A stretch of 64,000 nt of DNA from the NCBI GenBank assembly GCA_013398175.1, contig VZRZ01004227.1, positions 1,580,435 through 1,644,434 of the forward strand, in the 5' to 3' direction. The notes beneath the pieces are model-generated. The model did not search any database and was not told the origin of the DNA. It worked only from the letters and a program-made list of their open reading frames with translations. The translations under genes and the position numbers were made by a program. How positions within the stretch are numbered: the first letter of the stretch is position 1; the number at the start of each line of letters is the position of its first letter. The stretch is from Climacteris rufus (lineage: Eukaryota; Chordata; Aves; Passeriformes; Climacteridae). Shown in pieces: positions 41,163-60,300 of the stretch.

Positions 41163-41402
41163 CACAGAAACACTAAGGTTGGAAAAGATCTCCAAGATCA
41201 TGAAGTCCAACCCTTGCCCAATCACTACCCTGTCAACCAGACCAGAGCACTCAGTGCCATATCCAAGCATTTCTTGAACACCTCCAGGGGCAGCGACTTC
41301 ACCACCTCCCTGGGCAGCCTGTGCCAATGCTTGACAACACTTTCAGTGAAGAAATTCTTCCTGATGTTCAACATGAACGTCCCCTGGTGCTGCCTGAGGC
41401 TA
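41163..41402 (-). mobile_element. CR1 LINE 3' fragment, reverse orientation
   Basis: On the minus strand this encodes the CR1 ORF2 C-terminus: IRKNFFTESVVKHWHRLPRE, then VVKSLPLEVFKKCLD. The left edge has 'aaggttggaaaagatctcca', the CR1 3' end. It lies about 200 bp from the plus-strand copy, so the two 3' ends face each other. Confidence 0.92.
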
Positions 41403-42225
41403 TAAATGATGCTGTATTGTCTGCAATGTGGTGCTGTTGCAGGTATTGCTGTGCTTACAGGCAGCCTGGCTCTGTCTGCTCTGCAGTGATGTGAAAACAC
41501 ACTTTTGGTTCTTAAAGCACTTTTATTTCAGACTGGAAGCAAAGCAAATTTTTAGAAACCTGTGTTGTCACTCTGTAAATATCCCTACTTGAGAAGCTCG
41601 TGTGCCAGGGAAAGCTGACACAAAACTGGGCTCAGCAGCAGAGTGTGGAGTGAGTGCTGTGACAGCACAACTCTGTGTCCTGGACACCTCACAGCAACAC
41701 GGGGGGGGTCACACTCTGCCATTCCTCACAGACCCAAACCCTTCACATCTATTTTGTTCCTGAAAACCCAGTACCTGTCAGCACACACTCGAGACCGTTC
41801 AGGGCTCCCCTGTGCTGCTGACACAAAGGCCCGGGCTGTGTTTGGGTGGTGCCCAGCCCTGCTCTGCCCCTCGGCCCGGGGCTCCTTGCACAGCTGCTGC
41901 TGGAGATGCTTTGATGGGCTGAGCTGGAGCTGCCTAAAATTCCTGGCGGGAACCAAGGCAGATGTTCCGTCTGCACCGCTTAGAGCTGAATCCATGTCTA
42001 GCTCCAGGAAAGGTCCCTCACGTATTTCCACTTGAGGAGGGCTACCTGCTGTCGGAGCAACTTGAAATTTCCCGGTTTTTCGGTGTTGTTTTAGAGCTAA
42101 AATGTCTTCTGCCGCCGGAGCAGCCCATGACAATGGGGTTTCAGCATGTTTATCTGCGGGAAGCCTTCACAGATATTCGCAGCCTTACCCCGCACACCCC
42201 CGGACCTTTCACCCCGTGAAGGAAA
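41403..42225. other. Sequence upstream of the SKP1 island
   Basis: Moderately GC-rich. No exon is recognised; it probably holds proximal upstream sequence of SKP1. A run of seven G lies near 41701-41707. Confidence 0.4.
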
Positions 42226-43110
42226 ACCCGCACCGTGGGCATTTCGGGGCGAGCCCGGGTTACCCTGAACGACCGATTTCACTACACGAGCTGCCAGCCG
42301 CGCCCGCTGGGCACCGAGCCGGCGCCCTCCGCCGTGACAGGCACTCCGCGCTGCCCTCNNNNNNNNNNNNNNNNNNNNNNNNNNNNNNNNNNNNNNNNNN
42401 NNNNNNNNNNNNNNNNNNNNNNNNNNNNNNNNNNNNNNNNNNNNNNNNNNNNNNNNNNNNNNNNNNNNNNNNNNNNNNNNNNNNNNNNNNNNNNNNNNNN
42501 NNNNNNNNNNNNNNNNNNNNNNNNNNNNNNNNNNNNNNNNNNNNNNNNNNNNNNNNNNNNNNNNNNNNNNNNNNNNNNNNNNNNNNNNNNNNNNNNNNNN
42601 NNNNNNNNNNNNNNNNNNNNNNNNNNNNNNNNNNNNNNNNNNNNNNNNNNNNNNNNNNNNNNNNNNNNNNNNNNNNNNNNNNNNNNNNNNNNNNNNNNNN
42701 NNNNNNNNNNNNNNNNNNNNNNNNNNNNNNNNNNNNNNNNNNNNNNNGGGGCGGAGAGCTGAGCGCTCCTGGGCCGGGCGGGGATGGACTCCCGGGGGTT
42801 GGTGAGGCCGAGCCCGCCCAGGCCCTGCGGGGATCGAGCTCCCGCGGGGGCGGTGTGGGCAGCGCTGCTCTTGAGGGTGGGGAGCGAAGCCCCCACGGAG
42901 ACCGAGCCAAACCCCTGCGGCTCCCGGGCGGCTCCGGCCCCCTCTGCTTCCCTTTCCCCCCGGTGTCCCCGAGCGGCCGCAGCTCAGGTGCGAGTTCGTT
43001 ACCCGGCTCCCGGTTACCGGCGGTGACGCGGGAGGCGAGGGGAAGCAGCGGGCATCCATCCGGAATGGCGCTGGGAGGCGCAGCTGGGGGTGGCTGAGCT
43101 CGGCGATTCA
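42226..43110 (+). promoter_or_regulatory. SKP1: CpG-island promoter of SKP1 (contains untranslated exon 1)
   Basis: CpG-dense sequence flanks a 389-base gap about 2.2-3 kb upstream of the first coding exon of SKP1. In mammals SKP1 has an untranslated first exon in a CpG island, and SKP1 is the only gene whose start is missing here. The untranslated exon is therefore inferred to lie in or beside the gap. A possible splice donor (ggttg|gtgagg) lies at 42801, but I cannot prove it. Confidence 0.78.
42359..42747. other. Assembly gap (389 N) in the SKP1 promoter
   Basis: The N run interrupts the CpG island, the same pattern as at the PPP2CA promoter. It probably hides all or part of SKP1 exon 1 and the start site. 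Confidence 0.95.
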
Positions 43111-50661
<7,551 letters not shown>

Positions 50662-51826
50662 AGAATTGTGCCTGACACTCGAACACTGTAAGGATTGTTC
50701 CAAATACTAGTTGCACTGCCCTGTTCATAATTGTTAATATTAGACAAATGCAGCAGCAAATGAAGTTGTGTTAGCAGGATATTGTTCCCTTTGCATGTGT
50801 AGTGTTTTTTTGAGTACAAATCTAAATCTCTGAGTTTTTACTAGTGTAATTGGATGTCTTTTTACTTTGCAATGAATAAAACTGAACTAAGTGTGGATTC
50901 TGTATGGGAAGTAGCACTTAAGGTTATCATTTTCATTACACTTTTAAACTGTTGAAGTCCAGTTACAGTGCTAAGGATTGATTCTGTTGTAAATAAAAAC
51001 ATCTATGACTTTTTCCTCAAGAAGAGCAAAACACTTGTATTTACAGGGTATTGATAGCTTCAGAAAGCAAAACAAACCAGAATGTGTCTTGGGGAACTAG
51101 GTAATACAAAAAAGTTACTGGATTTCTTTACAGAAACATTGTGGAAAAACAATTAGTGTTACTTAAAGCTATATAATTTTCAAGATGGTTCTTGTCCTGC
51201 ATTTAAAAAACAATAATTAAATATTTGACCACTTTCTTGTCCTTTTAGTCTTGCCTTATAGACTAGTGAAAATGTGATCTAGAACTAAGCAAGCTCCTGA
51301 CAGTTGAATTTGAGTACTTCAGCCATGTCTTGAAGACCTGCCTCTAGCTGATAGCAAATAAAGTGTGTTGCTTTATGCACAGGATGGGTGTGTTTTTATA
51401 CATGTTAAAAGTGGAATCCAGATTTGACCAAAAATGACTGACATTACCAAAGTTAATATTATTGACCTGTGCATGCCATTAGTGGCTGGTTTTTAGGCAT
51501 TTTTAAAGAACCCTTGTGATGTAGCTCTTGAAAACATGGTTTCATGTGTCCACAGGAAATCTTATGCCTCTGTATGTGATACTTCAGCTTGTAGAGACTT
51601 AATTATTGCATACAAAGCTAATGCAATATCAAGCTTAACTTCTTTGGACAAAGCCACTTGCAACTAGTTAAACAGTAACTGGTTTTCTGATTTTTTTTTT
51701 TTTTTTTTACAGTTCCCTTATAGGGAGTAGGGGGATGGTTGTGTGGTAGATCTTTGAGGTGTGCTCTTAGCTTGTATTGCATTCCATTCTCTGTATAAAC
51801 CTTAGAGTAGAATGAACCTTAATAAA
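50662..51826 (+). other. SKP1: SKP1 3' UTR with several poly(A) signals
   Basis: AATAAA occurs at 50875-50880, 51357-51362 and 51821-51826, each followed by T- or GT-rich sequence. This suggests alternative polyadenylation with UTRs of about 0.2, 0.7 and 1.2 kb. A run of 18 T lies at 51691-51708. Which signals are used cannot be told from the sequence. Confidence 0.65.
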
Positions 51827-51849
51827 CATACTTATCTCACTTGAAATAT

Positions 51850-53580
51850 TGGTGTTTCACTTCTGAGTTAATAAAGGGCTTTTGAACTTGTTTGCAAATG
51901 GTTCTAGTTATTTGGAACTAGACAATTCTACTGTCACTTGTTACTGAGTGTACAAATAATAGCACTGAGGTCAATTGGAATAAAACATGTAAAGTTTTTA
52001 AATGACTAATGAAAGGTACTAGTCAGACACAGTGGGCAACTTTCAAATGAAGCTAGGTGATAGTTTAGTATCTAGAGATGTTTTTTGATGGCTTACCAAG
52101 ATTTAGGTATTCTTGGATATAACCATTTTGAAAGCATTCATAATTTGCTCCAAAGCAGCATTCAGACAGCTGCTTTGGATACAGCTGCTCCTCACATCTG
52201 CTTAGTCAGGAGGTTTCTGGGCCTGCCTTTGTGCTGCTGTGCATTATATGGGTGTATGAGACATTGTCAGTGGGTATAAAATACTCCACTGCTACACTGG
52301 GACACGCTGAAGCCTTTCCAGCAGCCTGTATTCCAAACAATGCCCCTCAGTTTAAAAGTGCTGCTAGAGGAAAATCTTCTGATGGCATTTCTGTGGCTAT
52401 GTTTGTAGCTAATATTCAGCTTATGCTGGGTTCTTACAAGAAAGAAATCCACTTGTGTGTGTGTGGTGTTCCAGAGCACACTTGTTCCCCCTGGGAGTGC
52501 TGTGGCTAATCCAGCAGCCTGGTGTCACCGAGTTTGGTGGCAGCAGCCTGTGGGGGTTCCTTTGGGTGCTTGTCATGAGCCCAGGGTCACTGTTTGTCCA
52601 CAGCCACTGCCTTGCACTGCTGCTGAGGCGTGGGGACAGACAAAGGCACAGCCTCCCTGCCCTGCTGAGCCGGGCTGTGCCTGCAGAGCCTCACCTGGGA
52701 TAAACTTGGTGATGAGGAGAGCAGCTGGCCCCAGCCTGCCCCGTGCTGCTGAGATGTGCAGTGCTGGAGCCTCTGCTGAAGCTGCAGGTGCTGACACTTG
52801 GCTGCTGCCACTGAGGCAGTGTGGAGGTGAAGGGCAGGGCTGGGCTCGGGGCATTCGTATCTTTGGCAGATGTGTAAGAGTCTCAGTGGACTTGGTAGTT
52901 AGGATTGCATGCAACTTACTGTCTCTAATTGAAATTCCCCTGGAGTCCTGACACAGACTTCAGCCAGATTTGAATTCTGTAGCTGCCTGGCAGGGATGTC
53001 AGCAGGAAAAACTTTTTTTTTTTTTTTAGATCTCTCAGTTGTCTTACCCACTCCAGTACTCTTAATGCTCAGCTGTGGAGAAGGACAGAGGGGAGGTGCT
53101 GAGACAGCCTGGGCTGTCAGGTGGCTGCTGCCTCTGTTCCCTGCTTCAGCTGAACCCACTTATTGCTGCTCTAACAGGCGCACTGGCTGTGTACTTTGAA
53201 ATTCAGAAAGCAGATGCTCTGATTTCCCACTGTTAAACTTTCTGTTGCTGCTTAACTTGTATGGTGCTTCCCTAACATTTTTTTGGTTTTTTTTTAAGTC
53301 ACAGCATGCTCAGGGATCAGGCTTCTCTTGGATAAAGGGTTTAAGTGTGGGGGTAGGGAGAGGGAAGGCTGGGTGTCAGTAGGGATTGTAGAAAAAGGTG
53401 TTTCTTCTCTTGGTTTACTATTTCAGTCTTACCCATTCAAGGCTATTGGCAGTTATTCTAAAAATTATTCATACGTACAAATGCTGAAGGAAAAAAAAAA
53501 GGCAAGCAGGAATCCTCCTGAATACTACAAAGTGGTTATTTGAGAGTTTGATAGGATTGTAACTTCCAGTGGCCTCTTTT
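51850..53580. other. Intergenic between the SKP1 and TCF7 3' ends
   Basis: About 1.7 kb separate the last plausible SKP1 poly(A) signal from the inferred TCF7 poly(A) signal. 52450-52830 is GC-richer but has no recognisable exon. A run of 15 T lies at 53013-53027. Confidence 0.45.
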
Positions 53581-53602
53581 GAACAGCCAGTCTGGCAATT
53601 AC

Positions 53603-53608
53603 TTTATT
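53603..53608 (-). other. TCF7: Poly(A) signal AATAAA, candidate for TCF7
   Basis: A canonical hexamer on the minus strand, facing the SKP1 3' end. A variant ATTAAA lies about 160 bp upstream in the transcript (near 53764). Assignment to TCF7 rests on position and orientation only. Confidence 0.45.
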
Positions 53609-55982
53609 TATAAAGCTATAAACATATTTTGAACATAAAAGCCAAAAAATACAAACTCAGTGAAGTAAAAAAATTACAACAAATGATGGATAGTCATTGG
53701 ACACATGAAAGTACAGCTGCAAAACATTTATCCCTGCTACATACATACAGTGGTTTTACTTGTTTTAATGAAGTGGTACTTCCATGACTTTTACATTCAA
53801 ACTGATTTCAGGAATTCAAATGTGTATTTCAGGATGAGTTAAAATTGCTGTAAAATAACAAAAAAAAATTCTTGTTGAGATAAAAACTTAAGGGCAAAGT
53901 CTTCCTTCTATTAAAACAGTATTAACACAAAATAGCAACACTTCATATAGCAGTTTAAAGACACTTTTTTGGTGTTAGTAACTTTGTTTTGGCATTGGTT
54001 ATCGGCCGTGGGGCATGGAACAGAAGTCAGTCATGCTGTTTTGTCTTGGAAAGGGGCAGCTTAATGGTATCTTTTCTGTGTCTTGGAATAAGAATAATGA
54101 CATTTTCTCAGTTACCCCAGTATAAACTGACTACAGGTGGATATTCTGAGTTTATCCTGCAGTAGCTGGAAGCACAGGGTAAGGTCTGGCCATAAACCTG
54201 TATGTATAGGGCAGAGCAAGGCAGAAATGGGTGTGAGTGCTCCAGCTCTGGGGCTCTGACAATGCTCCTGTGCCATGAGGGCACAGGGAAAGGCTCCTGC
54301 AGAGGGGGCAGTGGCTTCCCTAAGGAGATTCTGCAGGAGTTGGGGAAGGACGCTCGTGGCAGGCGGCTGTAACGCAGATGGGCCCGGTGCTGGTCCAGGC
54401 GGGGATTCACAACACCCTGGGGGGCAGAGGAGCCCTGAAATAAGCGGGTGAAAGTCCCAGAGTGTGAAATGAATGAGGGCTGCTCTGGGTGCCTCAGCCA
54501 GTTTAATACTGATGGGGACTTTCCCTGAAATTTCCTCTGGTGTTATTTAGACACATCTGCCTTTTCTTTTAGACCTGCTTTTGCTTTGCTGCTGAGTTCC
54601 ACCTTTCATCCAGCCACGCAAAGCACTCGGGTGTTCAGTTACACCAGCCTTGCACCAGTGTGGGGGTGCACCAGGCCCTGGTGGCTGCTCTGTCGTCTGT
54701 GGTGTTGCCAGCAGGTGCCACTTGCACAGCACCTTACAGCAGAGGGTCTCAGAGTCACAAATGCTGAGCTGAGACACAGCCATTTTTCTAAGCTGTTGTT
54801 TTGTTCGTATGTTTTAAAATCAAGTTACTAAAGAGACCGTGTCAGATCTGGCAAGAGTCTACTGAGTTCCTCTGTTCAGCACTGAAACACACTGTTGGCT
54901 AAGCTTGCTAAAATAATTTAAAATGAGCAGATTGCAGATTGATCTAGTGCTATGTAATTAACCCTCTGACTGCAGTCAGTACATGAGTGTACAGTTGGCA
55001 TTGGATCAGGTAATGCTACTTCTCCAAGGGTTAAAATGATTCAGACTTTAAAATGACTCTCTGCAGACTCGTCAGGTTTGTGCACGTAGCTTTCTGTCAG
55101 TGCTTCTGAAGTTACATTTACACAGGAGAGGAATAAAACAATAGGTTTAGATCTTCTAAACTAAAACCAGAAATAAAAAATCTACACTACAATAAGCAAA
55201 ACTACTGAAATAAAGGGACTAAACCCAAAGCTGCTCTACTAGTTAGGCTTGGCTTTTTTTTTCTTTTTTTAATTTTAAATCTTTGAGGCATAAACTTGTT
55301 TAAAAAGTTATGTTTAGTCCAATGTAAAAAATTACGGTTTGTGTTTTTGCATTAAGAAAAAAATATAAAAATATTTTGTACATTATAAAGGTCATCTTAA
55401 ATTTCTTGCAGTTCTACAATAATATTAATACATAATTTGTATTCAGTACTCCAGAACCTATCTATCAAGTAGGAAAAAAATAGAGCCCCCTCTACCTCTG
55501 TGTGGTGTTACTTTTCTCTTCAGCACTCTGGAATATATGTCTTTGAAGCAGGAAAAAAATCTGCACTGGACTCGATTGTGGTCTCTGAGAAGTCTGTAAA
55601 CCTCAAGTAAATCCAGAACTTGGAATTATTTGGGATTTACATCAGTTCAGGGAGATCATAATCTGTCCACAGTGTTTTTTGTTTATCTAACTCAAAATAT
55701 AAATACAGTACCAGAAACTGGTAAACGTTTTCAAGCTGGAGAGAATACATTAACATTTGGCATCATCACTGGGGTGAAGGGACAATCTTTTAGAAAAAGC
55801 TAGAATAAGTTTTTGTAAAAAGTTCTACACTGAATCATGAAAGACAGGGCTCTTATCTCACCGAGGGTACGCACAGAGAGATGCCTGCAGCCCAGAGCAG
55901 GGTAGTGAGTGCTGCTGTGCTGCCACACTGCCCGGACTGGGAGAGCTCCCAGCAGAGAATGGACTGCTTGGGCTCGCTTGGG

Positions 55983-56109
55983 CCTCAGCCCTGGGCTACT
56001 GTGATGCTCAGACACTGGCCAGCCTGGTCCTCAGCCCTGGGCTACTGTGATGCTCAGACACTGGCCAGCATGGTCCTCAGCCCTGGGCTAGTGGACACTG
56101 GCCAGCCTG
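55983..56109. repeat. 46-bp tandem repeat, about 2.8 copies
   Basis: The unit begins cctcagccctgggctactgt and ends gacactggccagc(c/a)tggt. Copies begin at 55983, 56029 and 56075. The first two are nearly identical; the third has an internal deletion (ctagtggacactgg). Confidence 0.92.
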
Positions 56110-57060
56110 CCGGGGCTGCTGGCTCCCTGCACGCCCTGCTCACCACCGTGGAGGTGCAGAGCTCAGTCAGAGCCTACAGAACCAGCACGCTGATTTCTGA
56201 GGCTTTGCCCAGCCTGCCTGGGGGGATTCCTGGCCACCCTCATCTGCAGAGGACAGTTCCTACCAGCAAGGGAGACCCTGCACTGGCCGATGCCCTGTGC
56301 AGCTGCCAGCCCTTCCAGTGGCCGGTCCGTGCTCCTTTGCCCGGCTGGCGCTCCCTTTTCCTCTGCCGTGCTGTACGACTGCGGGATGGGATGTGCCTGC
56401 ACAGAGACCTGTTACCTGTAAACAACATCTTCCTGTTCTCAAACAGGAAGTCCAAAAAATTCATCTCATTGGTTTAAATATTTCATTTCTCTATTACCCG
56501 GTCAGATCAGAACACCGGCATTGCTACGTTTACTTTTCAGACATAAGGGCTTTTAAAAAATGCTCCTATTCCAGCTTTTCCAGCTCCGTGGTGAAAGGGC
56601 TATGAGAGACCTGTGAGTGACTACACTTTCAAGCAGCTCGGAGGGCAGGGAGTAGAAGCCAGGGTTAGACTGACAGCACCTACAGCACCACCTACAGCAG
56701 CAAGCTGGGGACTTGGCTCTGCTCTCCACCTCACTTGGAGATAATGCAGTAAAAAAGAAACCAAAACAAAACCCCAAACAAACAAACAAAAAGCATCACA
56801 GGGCAGGGACAAAAGGCTTGTTTACTCATCAGCACTTAAAATTTTGGCAAGTACTTATTTTTGACCTTTCTAAAATTGCTTTTCTATCTTTATCACCCCT
56901 CCCCTCCAAAAAAACCCCAACCAAACGAGCTTTCCATCATCCTTAAGTCATCCTGTCGCCGAACTTTGCGTGTTTTACATAGAGATGGGGATTTGGCTGG
57001 GCCTCTGCTCGTTGTCCAGAGGCAGCGGAGCGCCCGGTGCTGCCGGCGGCGGGCGAGGGA

Positions 57061-57346
57061 CTATGTCCCCGAGGAGGCGCGGCTGTAGGCGGGGGGCGCC
57101 CGCCGGGAGCCGGGTCTGGAGGGGCCGGAGGCGGGCGGGAGGTGCGCGGACGCGGGGCAGGGGTCGGGCTGGTCGCGGTGCGCGGGGTCTGCGGGGGCTG
57201 CGAGCTGCTCTGACGGGAAGGCGGAGGGGATGCATCGGAGTGCGTCCGGTGGGGACGGAGGGGAGTCTATAGCACTTCCATCGGAAGAAACTGGGCTGGC
57301 ACAGCGTCCTTCTCCTTGTAGGTACCGAATGCACTTCTTTTTCCTC
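57061..57346 (-). CDS. TCF7: TCF7 terminal exon, E-type reading frame
   Basis: Acceptor cgctcttccag. In the E frame the split Arg codon is followed by RKKKCIRYLQGEGRC, which supplies the last C-clamp cysteine, then SSDGSAIDSPPSPPD and a proline/alanine-rich tail of 94 residues in all. Beyond the SPPSPPD region it aligns only loosely with the mammalian tail as I recall it. The DNA is CpG-rich. Confidence 0.92.
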
Positions 57347-60300
57347 CTGGAAGAGCGGAGAGAGAGGCCTCTGTGAGTAACGGGAGACCCCGGCCCCCCC
57401 GGGCCCCGCGGGGCTGCAGCGCTGCTCGGACACCGCCAGGCGGCGCCGGAGAGGCGCAAGGGGCTCCTCGGGGGGAGGACAAAACGGGTAAACATCAAAA
57501 AGCAGCAATAAAAACGAAAACAGGAAAAAATACACAGGAAAAACCCCACGAAAATAAGAATAATCTTCCAAAATATTAAGTGAAAATAGCAATAAAATCG
57601 CAACAATGAAAATTTAAAATAAAAATATAAAGAATAAGAAACACCCCAAACAACGATAAAAATCAAAAGAAAAATAAAAATCCAACCCAGGAGGTAATTC
57701 CTCATCGCCACCACCCCAGCTCCTCAGATTCTGAGAGGCTCTGTGGGAGCCCAGCTCTCAGAGAGTTCAGGACTAAATCACTACATCCCCTCCATGGGTC
57801 CCCTGCCCCCCTTATGCTGAGCCCACGCAGGGCCCACGGGTCACAGGTGTGCACTGGTGTCACAGGACAGGTCAGCACCACTGTGCTCAGCAGTGCCAGG
57901 CTGTGCCATGCTGGGACACTGCCCTTCACACCAGTCTGGGCTTTTCTCATCCTGAAATTTGAAGGTCCCAAGAGCCCATTTCCCAGCACTTTCCTAGACT
58001 TGTGCATAGTATCATCTTCTTACAACCACAGATTGGTTTGGGTTGGAAGAGACCTTAAAGTTCATCCCATTTCAACCCCCCTGCCATGGGCAGGGACACC
58101 TTCCACTAGACCAGGTTGCTCCAAGTTCCATCCAGCCTGGCCTTAGCTCTCAGCTTTTCTTTTTTGCTCTCAGTTATTTCTGCATAAAAATGTACTTCCC
58201 ATTCATTTCCACCTCTGAGGACAACTCAGTGATACAACTGAGAGGAAAGTGCTCAGATTCAGGAAGAGGGAAGGAAATGGCCTTGGCCAGGCTAGAGGAA
58301 TATGGTCTGAGGCTGTCTGAGGTCCTGCTTTGGATGCTGGAGCAGTCCTGAGGCCTTCAGATGACTTGTTGCTCTCAGAGGGCAGACAATCTTTAATCTG
58401 CTCACTGACCTAAGGGAAAACCAGCCCTGACAGAGCTACCAGTCACGCTTCCACCCATGGGGTTCCTGGGTAGGAAATATTTGCTGTGACCTCCCTTTGG
58501 GATGTGAGAAATATTTGGCAGAAGTAGGATCTGAATGGCCCTGCAATGGTGACTGACTCAGTTCCACACTCCCATTCTGTGGAGTGTGACAGATGGAGCT
58601 CATCAGCTGGGGATGGGTTTACTGAGCCAAAGGGGTTTTTACAACACAGTGCCCCATCAGAGCAGCTCTTCTCCCCCAGCCCCACTCTTGTAGAAAGGAA
58701 TTCTGCTGGGACTGGGAAGGTCTCAAAGGCAGCAGCACCTGAGAGCAGAGACCAGCCTCCCTTCAACCCTCCTGAAGATGACACTCAGGTTTCCCACTTG
58801 TTTGGATGTTATCATCTGGGGGGTCTCAAATATGCAAGTCACACATCATTCTTTCTGTGGCTGGGTTTGGCCTGGTGCCTTCATATTCCATGACAATTCT
58901 GTTCAGTATTTACCTCAAGTCTCAGGTGTCACCTCATACACCCAGACTATTTTAACTACCTCTGGCTGTCCAGAGTCAGTCCCTCACACCATCTTGTCTT
59001 CACACGCTCTTTGCTGTTTTTCCTTCTCTCCATGTGACAGATCCCTCATGTCACCTGCTATGGGCCCTTGAGCACCTCAAACAAAAGAGCTCTCAAGATG
59101 TCACCTTAATAGTAGTGAGGGGACAATTCCTCTGCTGGAGACTTTACAGCTAAAACAGGTGAAAGAACATCTTCCACTCAGCTCCCTGCCTGGGCCGTCT
59201 CATTTGAGGAACACAGATCAAATGGAGAACTCGCTAATGCAGGCACACACCTTTCTTTGATCTTCCTAATGAAAAACCAGACAGTGTGAGAATGTGTATT
59301 AACTAGTCCAGTATTAAACATGACTTGCACCGGATTTGAACAAGAGCAGTGCTATTACTGCTGTCAGTGCCACTGTTAGCCATGGTGACCCCATTAACGT
59401 GATAGGAAACACGACAGCTCAGCTGAACCAAGTATGTAACTCTGAGGGTATTTTCCATGGGTAGCAATTCCCCAGAGCAGACAAGCCTGAGGAGGAGCTG
59501 TGTTTCCCACAGACACCTTGGGAACAGCTGCAGGATGGAGTTTCAATGACTTATGTGTCCATTGATTCATTCATTTGATTTGAAGTAATGGGGAAAAAAG
59601 CAGATGTGATACTACAGATTGCTGATACTGGACTGGTCCATGGGTTATGCTGAGGTGGATATTACACAGCTAAAGGGGTTTATCCCTCTCCCTTTAGGAA
59701 CTACAGTGCCCTGGAGCGTTTGTCTAGGGTATGGGTGAGCAGTGTGAAAGCTCTGGAGCAGGAACACCCAGTCTTAACCAGTTAACCTCTCCTGTGGAGT
59801 GGAAATCGTCCTGGGGAAGTTCTCCGCAGGTGAGCAGAGCACGTAGGACAGGAGGCCCTGAGCAGCAGCACATTAGTACAGGAATTGCAGAGCAGCTCTG
59901 GCTGACCAGGGCTTGGTTACACAGGGTACACAAGAAGAGCATGCCAAGGTGTCCCAGCACTCCAGCAGCCTGTGTTAATCGGGAAGCCGTGCAGAGGAGA
60001 AGCTGAATTCAGAGCTGGAATGGAGGCAGAGTGAAGGTGGAGGAGGTGCCTGTGGAGGTAGGGAGTGCTCAGCCCGGCACCACGGCTGCAGGGGGCATGG
60101 GGGGCTCCAGCAGCCCCCTCTGGACATTCAGGTACTAATGAGATGCTAAGGGAGCTCTATCCAGATTCTTAATCAATTAAAAAATGGTGCTTGATGACAC
60201 TGTCCAGGGTATAAAAGGTGAGCAGGGAGCTCTGCTGTTGTGGCACACTGAGGTGCAGGAAGGGATCTCATGTGGGGCTCAGCCACAGGGTCTGGAGCTT

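Larger units (their letters stand above)
53585..57060 (-). other. TCF7: Inferred TCF7 3' UTR
   Basis: Sequence on the minus strand after the E-tail stop codon. The first canonical AATAAA I find downstream on this strand is at 53603-53608, followed by a GT-containing stretch. That would give a 3' UTR of about 3.4 kb. This is long, and an earlier non-canonical site is possible. It includes the 46-bp tandem repeat at 55983-56109. Confidence 0.4.

Noticed and set aside
41225..41500. Minus-strand open frame with KNFFTESVVKHWHRLPRE
   Set aside because: This is the C-terminus of CR1 ORF2 in a 5'-truncated copy, not a host exon.
55881..56477. 198-codon plus-strand open frame
   Set aside because: It is driven by the 46-bp repeat and moderate GC content. 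It has no homology and lies antisense to the inferred TCF7 3' UTR.
56970..57272. Arginine/glycine-rich plus-strand open frame
   Set aside because: It is the antisense shadow of the GC-rich TCF7 terminal exon.
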